Source of the DNA: Methanobacteriota archaeon
GTDB lineage: Archaea; Thermoplasmatota; Thermoplasmata; UBA10834
NCBI GenBank assembly: GCA_011391345.1
Contig: JAABQR010000123.1
Coordinates: 1-10,165 of the forward strand
DNA: 10,165 bases
Reading direction: 5' to 3'
The position numbers and the translations under genes were made by a program. How positions within the stretch are numbered: position 1 is the first letter of the stretch; every line of letters starts with the position of its first letter. A model generated the notes under the pieces. The model was not told where the DNA came from, made no database searches, and worked only from the letters and a program-made list of their open reading frames with translations. Below are positions 1 through 5,764 of this stretch, piece after piece.

Positions 1-729
1 GGGCTTCTCGTGCAGGCAGGCCTTGCTCCTGTTGATGTACTGCACGAACTCGACGATCCCGCCATCGAACCTGTATGTGTTGGACTGGGACGACTTCGGT
101 TCTGATATGGAGAGCTTCAGGCCCTTGTTGAGGAACGCGATCTCCCTGAACCTGTTCGAGAGCGTCTCGTAGCTGATGTCGACGGTCTCGAATATCTGAA
201 CGTCCGGTTTGAAGGAGACGATGGTACCGGTGTCCGTGGCGTCCCCAATTATCTGGACTGTGCCCGCGGGCACACCCCGTATGTAGCGCTGGAAGTGCAC
301 CTTGCCCTTCCTCTTGACCCTGACCTCGAGCCATTCGGAGAGAGCGTTGACGACGCTCAGGCCGACACCGTGGAGGCCTCCCGAGACCTTGTATGTCTTC
401 CTGTCGAATTTGCCACCGGAGTGGAGCTTCGTGAGGACGAGGTCGAGCGTGTCCTCCTTGTACTTCTTGTGAGCGCCGACGGGGATGCCCCTGCCGTCGT
501 CCTCGACCATGACGCTACCGTCATCGTTCAGGACCACGTTGATCGCCGTGCAGAAACCGGCCATGGCCTCGTCGATGCTGTTGTCCACGACCTCGTAGAC
601 GAGGTGGTGGAGACCATAGACGTCCGTACTGCCGATGTACATGCTCGGCCTCTTTCGAACGGCCTCCAAACCCTCGAGGACCTGAATCCTCTCTGTGTCG
701 TAAGCGCTGTCATCCGTTGACTTGTCCAT
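1..729 (-). CDS. gyrB: DNA gyrase subunit B, N-terminal part (cut by window edge)
   Basis: This gene encodes the ATPase subunit of type IIA topoisomerase, which together with GyrA introduces negative supercoils. The 243 visible codons read without a stop to the left edge and cover the GHKL ATPase domain and the start of the transducer domain. Visible motifs are the Mg/ATP helix EVVDNSIDEA (residues 46-55; E46 and N50 match E. coli E42 and N46), EDDGRGIPV (76-84), the ATP-lid motif GGLHGVG (117-123) and DTGTIVSF (166-173). The N-terminal segment RPSMYIGST (27-35) is typical of GyrB. I chose the ATG at 729 because it sits at the usual distance from that segment and the open frame upstream has no better start. 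Archaeal gyrases are known acquisitions from bacteria, and Thermoplasmatota commonly carry them. ParE is excluded mainly by context, because archaea with a type IIA enzyme normally have gyrase. Confidence 0.95.
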   Translation of the reverse strand, partial: MDKSTDDSAYDTERIQVLEGLEAVRKRPSMYIGSTDVYGLHHLVYEVVDNSIDEAMAGFCTAINVVLNDDGSVMVEDDGRGIPVGAHKKYKEDTLDLVLTKLHSGGKFDRKTYKVSGGLHGVGLSVVNALSEWLEVRVKRKGKVHFQRYIRGVPAGTVQIIGDATDTGTIVSFKPDVQIFETVDISYETLSNRFREIAFLNKGLKLSISEPKSSQSNTYRFDGGIVEFVQYINRSKACLHEKP

Positions 730-838
730 GAGATCCTTGTCTCCATGAGGCGGGCTCGCAAACCCATGATTCGTTAACGCATCCCATCCGCTTTTACGGC
801 GCTTTTTCGGGTGTGTTTCTTCTTTAATGGAACCGGCA

Positions 839-856
839 TATATAAAATCTTTGAGA
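839..856 (-). promoter_or_regulatory. Probable gyrB promoter (BRE + TATA box)
   Basis: On the minus strand the sequence reads AAAGATTTTATATATGCC. TTTATATA (846-839) is a near-perfect archaeal box A, preceded by a purine-rich BRE-like AAAGA. It lies in an AT-rich patch of an otherwise GC-rich region. The start site would be near 816, giving a gyrB leader of about 87 nt. That leader holds a small hairpin at 752-765 (GGGTT/AGCCC with one G-U pair). The box also reads as TATATAAA on the plus strand, but no credible plus-strand gene starts within 250 bases downstream. Confidence 0.55.
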
Positions 857-957
857 ATACCATCTGGCCACCCCTGAAAACACCCCTCCGTTTCCACTGG
901 ACCCTTTCGCCGATTCTGCGGCTCCGATTCCATGGGAAATGTCGGCATATGACGATT

Positions 958-1005
958 GTACCGTCGGGCCTCCCCCATACGGCGGCCCCGACACCAGCAC
1001 GGTAC
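958..1005. repeat. GC-rich nested inverted repeat (possible RNA fold or operator)
   Basis: An outer pair GTACCGT (958-964) and ACGGTAC (999-1005) is perfectly complementary. An inner pair GTCGGGCC (963-970) and GGCCCCGAC (984-992) forms 8 bp with one bulged C. The two stems compete for bases 963-964, so the fold would be a seven- or five-pair outer stem closing over the inner hairpin. It lies between the gyrB and thiC promoters, about 130 bases upstream of the thiC start and outside both predicted transcripts. It could be a DNA-binding site, a terminator-like element or an unannotated small RNA. Confidence 0.4.
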
Positions 1006-1087
1006 GCCTCATGCCATATCAGGCGACAGCTACGCCTTTCTCCCAGCCAGACATCTCACGGAGACGCGACCGGCGTGGTCGCTCAAT

Positions 1088-1102
1088 CAAAGCCTTTATA
1101 CT
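1088..1102 (+). promoter_or_regulatory. Probable thiC promoter
   Basis: CAAAG (1088-1092, BRE-like) is followed by TTTATACT (1095-1102), a good archaeal box A. A start site about 26 bases from the box centre falls near 1124-1125. That is within ten bases of the thiC ATG at 1132, so the mRNA would be leaderless or nearly so. A direct repeat GGTATC-GAA-GGTATC (1115-1129) spans this start site. Confidence 0.55.
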
Positions 1103-1131
1103 GTTGAGACATTTGGTATCGAAGGTATCTG

Positions 1132-2397
1132 ATGGCAGGGAAGAGGAGCAAGGGTTTTCCAGTGGAAATCAAGGGGACCTCGAAAGCTGAGGGAATCGAG
1201 CCAGACAGGCTCATGAAGCTCGTCAAGGCAGGAAGGGTCGTAATACCTTCGAACCCCCGACACAAGCGCCTCACCTATGTCGGCATCGGTGAGGGGCTGA
1301 GGGTCAAAGTCAATGCGAACATAGGGACCTCCAAGGACCACGTCGATGTCGACGAGGAGATCGAGAAGGTGAAGGTGGCCGTCAGGTTCGGAGCCGACGC
1401 GATCATGGACCTCAGCACTGGCGGAGACCTGCGGGCCATACGGAGACGCGTCATGACAGAGTGCCGCGTGCCGGTCGGCACAGTGCCCATCTACGAGGCG
1501 CTCTGCAGGACCGCCGGCAAGGGAGGGGTCCGGGCGCTCAGTTCCGACGACATGTTCAAAGCGATAGAGACCCAGGCCAAGGACGGCGTGGACTTCATGA
1601 CCGTCCATTGCGGGGTCACGACCAACACCGCCGCATCCCTCATGAGGCACAGGAGGGTCACAGGTGTTGTATCCCGCGGCGGGGCCATACTCGTGGCGTG
1701 GATGCGCGACCACGGGCAGGAGAATCCATTGTACAAGGACTACGACCACCTCCTGGACCTCGCCAAGGAGCATGGGTTCACCTTGAGCCTTGGCGACGGG
1801 CTCAGGCCCGGGTGCACCGCCGATGCGACCGATGTCCCCCAGCTGCACGAGCTGATCGTGCTCGGGAAGCTCGTCGAAAGGGCAAGAAAGGGAGGCGTGC
1901 AGGCGATGGTGGAAGGGCCGGGGCATGTGCCGATGAACCAGATCGAGGCGAACGTGCGCATAGAGAAGACCGTGTGCAAGGGCGCGCCGTTCTATGTCCT
2001 CGGGCCCCTGGTCTGCGACGTCGCGGCGGGGTACGATCACATCACCGGCGCCATCGGCGGCGCGATCGCCGCGTACCATGGCGCTGATTTCCTCTGCTAT
2101 GTGACACCCTCGGAACACCTGTCCCTACCTACGGCCGATGACGTGAGACAGGGCGTCATAGCCAGCAGGATCGCGGCCCACGCCGCCGACCTCGCGAGAG
2201 GACGGGGGACGCAGTGGGACAGACGCATGTCAGAGGCACGGAAGGCCTTCGACTGGGAGACCATGTTCGAGCTCTCCCTCGACCCTGAGAGGGCGAAGGC
2301 CATCAGGGACCGTAGGAGGTCCAAGAGCCCCAACGTGTGCTCGATGTGCGGTGACCTGTGCGCGATGAAGATGGTCGATCGGATGCTCTCCGAATGA
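1132..2397 (+). CDS. thiC: Phosphomethylpyrimidine synthase ThiC
   Basis: ThiC is a non-canonical radical SAM enzyme that rearranges aminoimidazole ribotide (AIR) into HMP phosphate, the pyrimidine half of thiamine. The 421-residue length fits the short archaeal form, which lacks the N-terminal domain of bacterial and plant enzymes. Recognisable blocks are KVNANIGTS (59-67), IMDLSTGGD (91-99), VPVGTVPIYEA (113-123), a substrate-pocket block around HCGVTTNT (159-166), LSLGDGLRPG (218-227), VEGPGHVPMNQI (260-271) and YVTPSEHL (323-330). The [4Fe-4S] ligands sit at the C terminus in CSMCGDLCAMK, as C403-x2-C406-x3-C410. The ATG at 1132 agrees with a promoter 30 bases upstream and a near-leaderless mRNA. 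The first 25 residues are poorly conserved, so a later start cannot be fully excluded. The gene ends three bases from the convergent membrane-protein gene. No other thiamine gene lies in the window. Confidence 0.96.
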   Translation: MAGKRSKGFPVEIKGTSKAEGIEPDRLMKLVKAGRVVIPSNPRHKRLTYVGIGEGLRVKVNANIGTSKDHVDVDEEIEKVKVAVRFGADAIMDLSTGGDLRAIRRRVMTECRVPVGTVPIYEALCRTAGKGGVRALSSDDMFKAIETQAKDGVDFMTVHCGVTTNTAASLMRHRRVTGVVSRGGAILVAWMRDHGQENPLYKDYDHLLDLAKEHGFTLSLGDGLRPGCTADATDVPQLHELIVLGKLVERARKGGVQAMVEGPGHVPMNQIEANVRIEKTVCKGAPFYVLGPLVCDVAAGYDHITGAIGGAIAAYHGADFLCYVTPSEHLSLPTADDVRQGVIASRIAAHAADLARGRGTQWDRRMSEARKAFDWETMFELSLDPERAKAIRDRRRSKSPNVCSMCGDLCAMKMVDRMLSE

Positions 2398-2400
2398 CGC

Positions 2401-3324
2401 TCAGAAATTGATGCCGATCGGCAGGCGCACGAATACGCCGACGAGCAGGGACACGATGCCTGCAGCCACCGCGGCCAAGACCGCACAAAGGGCCGAGGAG
2501 CCCGTCGTCACATCGTTGGCCGTGCCGACCGCCTTGCTGACGACCCACAGGAGCCACACTATGCCCGCGACCGCGATCGCAAGCAGCATGGCGCCGTAGA
2601 CGATTGCCCTTTCCATCTCGGTGTCTGTCCAGTGCTGTACGCGGTCCAGGTTCAGCCCCTCGAACCCCGCGGTGAAAACGGCCAGCAGGGCGACGGTCAA
2701 CAGGACGAACCACGGATAGCAGTATGATACGAGCGTGATGGTGGAACCCTTGTCACCCCGGCCACCGAACACCTCGTGCGATGCCATGGATGCCACTATC
2801 CCGAACACGAGCAGCGATATGACGGTCACGATCGTGCCCGCGACCCCCTGCAGGGCGAACCCGAGCGCGTCCGTAGCGCTGTAGCCTATCACCTCGGCCA
2901 TGCTCTCGGTGACGATTACACTGACCACGTTCGATAACACGGCGAAAGCGATGACTATGATCAAGGCGTGCTTCAGGTCCGAGCACGAGTACAGGCGCGA
3001 TAGCGCCTTCGTCGGGGAATAGGCGACCCGGAGCACCTCGCCGAGGCAGAACCTAGGGGGCTGCTCCTTCGGCCTGGTGTACAACCACGCGTACAGGCTC
3101 CTGCGCGCGTGCGTCTGCCCCGACTCGACGAAGCCCGGGGGAGGCAACTGCTGCACCGAACCAGGCGGGATTTCCTGGATGATGGACGCGCCACAGCGGG
3201 GACAGGTCGCGGTGCCCTTGGCGTTCCCATGGATATGCAGATACCCTGAGGTCAGGAGTCCGCATGACGGGCACCTGATGCTGTTGACGAAGACCACTGA
3301 CCCTGCTGACATGCGCCAGCCCAT
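2401..3324 (-). CDS. Yip1-like five-helix membrane protein with N-terminal zinc ribbon
   Basis: This is an integral membrane protein of unknown biochemical role. Residues 18-44 form a zinc ribbon (C18-x2-C21, C41-x2-C44). A Pro-rich linker (53-64) and an amphipathic stretch follow, where YSPTKALSRL (102-111) resembles the entry to the first helix of Yip1/YIF1-type domains. Five hydrophobic segments lie at about 119-138, 160-181, 203-219, 241-262 and 277-298, the usual Yip1-family count. Archaeal proteins of this ribbon-plus-Yip1 build are common but uncharacterised. Two starts are possible: M1 (3324) and M5 (3312). An AT-rich box on the minus strand (AATAATAATATGCA, 3350-3337) would place transcription start near 3318, which favours M5 with a very short leader. 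It is convergent with thiC and transcribed like the tRNA gene just upstream. The ribbon links it loosely to the zinc-ribbon genes further right. Confidence 0.75.
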   Translation of the reverse strand: MGWRMSAGSVVFVNSIRCPSCGLLTSGYLHIHGNAKGTATCPRCGASIIQEIPPGSVQQLPPPGFVESGQTHARRSLYAWLYTRPKEQPPRFCLGEVLRVAYSPTKALSRLYSCSDLKHALIIVIAFAVLSNVVSVIVTESMAEVIGYSATDALGFALQGVAGTIVTVISLLVFGIVASMASHEVFGGRGDKGSTITLVSYCYPWFVLLTVALLAVFTAGFEGLNLDRVQHWTDTEMERAIVYGAMLLAIAVAGIVWLLWVVSKAVGTANDVTTGSSALCAVLAAVAAGIVSLLVGVFVRLPIGINF

Positions 3325-3364
3325 CGACTACTCTGCATATTATTATTGTTCCGAGAACGGAGGA

Positions 3365-3468
3365 TGGAGCCACTGGAGGGTCTCGAACCCCCGGCCTGCG
3401 GTTTACGAAACCGCCGCTCTCTAGCGGCGCGTGCGGAAGCGCACGCGCAACCGCTGAGCTACAGTGGC
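3365..3468 (-). tRNA. tRNA-Thr(CGT) with a D-loop intron, CCA encoded
   Basis: Read on the minus strand, the acceptor stem is GCCACTG (3468-3462) paired to CAGTGGC (3375-3369). U73 is at 3368 and CCA is encoded at 3367-3365. The D-stem is GCTC (3459-3456) with GAGC (3419-3416). The anticodon stem GCGGT/ACCGC (3414-3410, 3402-3398) closes loop TTCGTAA, giving anticodon CGT (3407-3405), which reads the Thr codon ACG. The T-arm is GGGGG-TTCGAGA-CCCTC with one G-U pair. U73 fits archaeal threonine tRNAs. The gene is too long because the D-loop contains a 29-nt insertion; removing it gives the standard D-arm GCTCAGCGGTAGAGC. There is no intron at the usual 37/38 position. Every other arm is intact, so this is a functional gene rather than a pseudogene. 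Confidence 0.95.
3421..3449 (-). other. Predicted 29-nt tRNA intron at position 20/21 (D-loop)
   Basis: The insertion forms a strict bulge-helix-bulge. The D-stem GCTC/GAGC is the outer helix. A 3-nt bulge AGA (3422-3420) lies on the 3' strand. A 4-bp central helix pairs AGCG (3455-3452) with CGCT (3426-3423). A 3-nt bulge GTT (3451-3449) lies on the 5' strand. A 9-bp inner helix GCGCGTGCG/CGCACGCGC (3448-3440, 3435-3427) is capped by CTTC. Archaeal splicing endonuclease cuts after the second base of each bulge, giving GT|T and AG|A. That excises 3449-3421 and joins U20 to A21. Confidence 0.88.
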
Positions 3469-3495
3469 GCCTAGGCAGGTTGGGAAGATGGTTTC

Positions 3496-3510
3496 TATAG
3501 TTAAGCCTTT
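3496..3510 (-). promoter_or_regulatory. Probable tRNA-Thr promoter
   Basis: On the minus strand AAAGGCTTAACTATA (3510-3496) gives a BRE-like AAAGG and a TATA-like TTAACTATA. Its centre is about 32 bases upstream of the tRNA 5' end, so transcription would start some 5-6 bases before the mature end. The box is weaker than the consensus. Confidence 0.4.
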
Positions 3511-3560
3511 GGACAACGCGGGGCGGCCCGACGGGGGGTCCAGGTGCCCGGTGAAGGGAC

Positions 3561-3573
3561 AAGGGTTTTTAGG
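3561..3573 (+). promoter_or_regulatory. Possible promoter of the DnaA-type ATPase gene
   Basis: AAGGG followed by TTTTTAGG (3566-3573) is a weak box A with a purine-rich upstream flank. The predicted start site near 3596 leaves a leader of about nine bases before the ATG at 3605. That agrees with the absence of a Shine-Dalgarno sequence there and with the similar arrangement at thiC. Confidence 0.35.
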
Positions 3574-3604
3574 CTTCGACCGTATTCACAACACAGACCC
3601 AGAT

Positions 3605-5764
3605 ATGGCCACGGACCTCCGCATACCAGAGGGCATCGTAGTGCGAACGGCCAAGGGCGGCCCCGATTCTCTGAAGGGCATCCTGGCTGACCTGAAGCAG
3701 TACAGCTTCACGGGATACCTCAAGGTCACGCTCGAGAAGCCGTTCATGACCTCCACGGGATACATCGTCGTGGAGCAGGGCACCCCCGTGATGGCGATCT
3801 ACGAGTTCGAGAAGTCGAAGCCCAGGGAACTGAGGAGGATCTACACGGGCGAGAAGTCGCTCAGGTTCATACTGGAGGACTCGCAGGACAAGGCATCCAA
3901 CATCGAGCTGCACAGCCGAGTCCCGAGAGAGGAGTTCGAGAGACGCTTCCCCGACGCGTACATAGCTAGCGCACCGACGCAGAAGCCCCCTGCGAGGAAG
4001 CTCGTGGAGGAAACCGAAGTCGATGCCGAGGCCGATCCCAACATCGAGAGGATCGAGGAATGGCGGAGGAAGGGGTTCAAGGTCGACACACTCGAGGAGG
4101 CGCGCAGGAAGGGCCCGCAGGCGACCTCGACGGAGTTCGCGGCCTTCGAACGCGACGCGCAGAAGCTGAAGCAGTTCGAGGCCATACTGAACAACTTCCC
4201 AGTGATGGGCCTGGAGCAGGAGATAGCCGAGATAAGGACCAAACTCGACGACCGGACCAGGATCGCGGAGATCGAGTCGGACATCGAGTTCCTCCAGGAG
4301 AAGATCAGGCGCAAGATCCAGAAGAGGAAGGACGAGGAGGACTCCATCAAGCAGGAGCTCGAGAAGAAGCGGCGGGATGAGAAAGCCGCCGACGTCTACG
4401 ACCTCATACTCAAGTACCAGACCACCCCTGACACGGAGGCTGGGGAGGTCCCGAAGGAGGCACAGAAGTGCCCCAAGTGTGGCGGCGACCTGGACGAATC
4501 AGGGGTGTGTCCCAAGTGCCCCGCTGGGCCCGAGGAGGCCCTGGACTTCTCGAAACCGCTCATGTCTGAGTTGAGATTCGACGGGTTCGTCATGGGGCCC
4601 GGCTCGAAGTTCGCGGCCGCCACCGCGGTGGCTGTCGCGGAGAACCCCGGGAAGACCTACAACCCACTGCTGATATTCGGGGGGTCTGGGCTGGGGAAGA
4701 CTCATCTGTTGTCCGCAATAGGTTGCCATATGCTCAAGAAGGACCCTGAACTCAGCGTCTTGTATGTGCCTTCCGACAGGCTCGTGGACGCTGTTGAGAG
4801 GTGCGGCACCGCTGATGGACTCAGACGACTGAGGGACGCCCTGAACCAGGCGGACCTTCTGCTCCTGGACGATATGCAGTTCCTAGCCGCGAACGACAGG
4901 GCGCAGGGCGAGATGGTCTATGTCATCGACAGGATGACAGAGTCGGGGAGGCAGGCCGTCTTTGCGAGCGACCGACTGCCGACGCAGATACCTGGGTTCA
5001 ACGATCGGCTCAACGCGCGCATCCAGAGGGGACTCACAGTGGACCTCCAGCCGCCGGACATGGAGACCCGCATCAAGATACTGAAACTCAAGGCGCAGGA
5101 TAAGAAGCTCAAACTCAGCGACGAGATCCTGGAGTACATCGCGGAGAGGGTCACGCTCAACGTCAGGGAGCTCGAGAGCACCCTGAACAAGATCATCGCC
5201 TTCTCGAGCATCATGAAGATGGATATCGACCTCAATCTCGTTTCCGACATACTGAAGCCCATGGCACCCGTCCAGGAGACAAGGAAGGAGATCATGAAGG
5301 AGGTCAAGGTCACGCCGGGCCACTGCTACCTCATAGAGGAAGAGAAACCCATGTACAGCAATGTGCTCCTGGGGAGGATGATGGCCGAGGGGTACAGGGG
5401 GCTGGTCATCACGCGCATGAACCCGAGCAGGATCAAGGACGAGTTCAAGGAGGTCCCGCAGATCCTGTGGCTCACGGACAAGCAGAGCTCGATGGAGAAC
5501 ACCGTCCCGCCGTCGCTCGAGATGATCATCCACAAGATCCAGGAGTTCATGTCCGGAGAGGGGAACGGGATGGTCGTCCTCGATGGCATCCAATACCTTG
5601 CGAGCAACACCAACTTCGATGCCGTGCTCAGGTTCCTCAGGAGCCTGGTCGACGAGATATCGGAGTCGGATTGCGTATTCGCCGTATCCCTGTCCCCTCA
5701 GACCATGAAGGATCAGGAGACATCCATACTCGAGAGGGAGATGGAGGTACTGAACCTCACATGA
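3605..5764 (+). CDS. DnaA-type AAA+ ATPase fused to coiled coil, zinc ribbon and DUF835
   Basis: The protein has 719 residues. Order: an N-terminal alpha/beta domain (about 14-105; perhaps DUF2226/DUF4388-like, low confidence), a charged coiled coil (181-262), a zinc ribbon (C289-x2-C292, C302-x2-C305), a DnaA-type AAA+ module (321-553) and a DUF835 domain (566-716). The AAA+ part follows bacterial DnaA closely: FDGFVMGPGSKFAAA (325-339), NPLLIFGGSGLGKTHLL (353-369, Walker A K365), LLLLDDMQFLA (418-428, Walker B D422/D423), sensor I ASDRLP (454-459), DRLNAR (467-472, R472 at the arginine-finger position of E. coli R285) and sensor II NVRELESTLNKI (519-530, R521). It should therefore bind and probably hydrolyse ATP. 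DnaA domain IV, which binds DnaA boxes, is absent. The start at 3605 is preferred because an in-frame ATG at 3464 lies inside the tRNA gene and the intervening 47 codons are not protein-like. The cellular role is unknown; its stop overlaps the convergent zinc-ribbon gene. Confidence 0.9.
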   Translation: MATDLRIPEGIVVRTAKGGPDSLKGILADLKQYSFTGYLKVTLEKPFMTSTGYIVVEQGTPVMAIYEFEKSKPRELRRIYTGEKSLRFILEDSQDKASNIELHSRVPREEFERRFPDAYIASAPTQKPPARKLVEETEVDAEADPNIERIEEWRRKGFKVDTLEEARRKGPQATSTEFAAFERDAQKLKQFEAILNNFPVMGLEQEIAEIRTKLDDRTRIAEIESDIEFLQEKIRRKIQKRKDEEDSIKQELEKKRRDEKAADVYDLILKYQTTPDTEAGEVPKEAQKCPKCGGDLDESGVCPKCPAGPEEALDFSKPLMSELRFDGFVMGPGSKFAAATAVAVAENPGKTYNPLLIFGGSGLGKTHLLSAIGCHMLKKDPELSVLYVPSDRLVDAVERCGTADGLRRLRDALNQADLLLLDDMQFLAANDRAQGEMVYVIDRMTESGRQAVFASDRLPTQIPGFNDRLNARIQRGLTVDLQPPDMETRIKILKLKAQDKKLKLSDEILEYIAERVTLNVRELESTLNKIIAFSSIMKMDIDLNLVSDILKPMAPVQETRKEIMKEVKVTPGHCYLIEEEKPMYSNVLLGRMMAEGYRGLVITRMNPSRIKDEFKEVPQILWLTDKQSSMENTVPPSLEMIIHKIQEFMSGEGNGMVVLDGIQYLASNTNFDAVLRFLRSLVDEISESDCVFAVSLSPQTMKDQETSILEREMEVLNLT

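Larger units (their letters stand above)
730..1131. other. Divergent gyrB-thiC intergenic region
   Basis: This 402-base stretch has no convincing gene. The short open frames in it, on both strands around 811-1190, lack recognisable composition or motifs. It holds the gyrB TATA box near 839-846, an inverted-repeat element at 958-1005, and the thiC box A at 1095-1102. A TPP riboswitch was looked for upstream of thiC, and the conserved THI-element core (CUGAGA and the CCGGUUAAUACCGG region) was not seen. Roughly 850-957 and 1006-1085 show nothing I can assign. Confidence 0.6.

Noticed and set aside
1006..1131. TPP riboswitch upstream of thiC
   Set aside because: The conserved THI-box sequences are absent and the predicted leader is under ten bases.
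811..1190. Short plus- and minus-strand open frames between gyrB and thiC
   Set aside because: No ribosome-binding site, no conserved pattern, and they overlap promoters or run into thiC in another frame.
1096..2118. 340-codon open frame opposite thiC on the minus strand
   Set aside because: It is a shadow of thiC in GC-rich DNA; thiC is conserved throughout and the antisense product has no recognisable domain.
3365..3468. tRNA pseudogene, or split/permuted tRNA
   Set aside because: All arms are intact in the normal order with encoded CCA; the insertion is explained by a strict bulge-helix-bulge intron.
3464..3604. Upstream in-frame extension of the DnaA-type ATPase from an ATG at 3464
   Set aside because: It begins inside the opposite-strand tRNA gene, covers two likely promoters, and its 47 residues have no protein-like pattern.
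4883..5593. 236-codon open frame antisense to the AAA+/DUF835 region
   Set aside because: Composition is rich in D/L/H/R from reversed codons and no motif is seen; the plus-strand domains are unambiguous.
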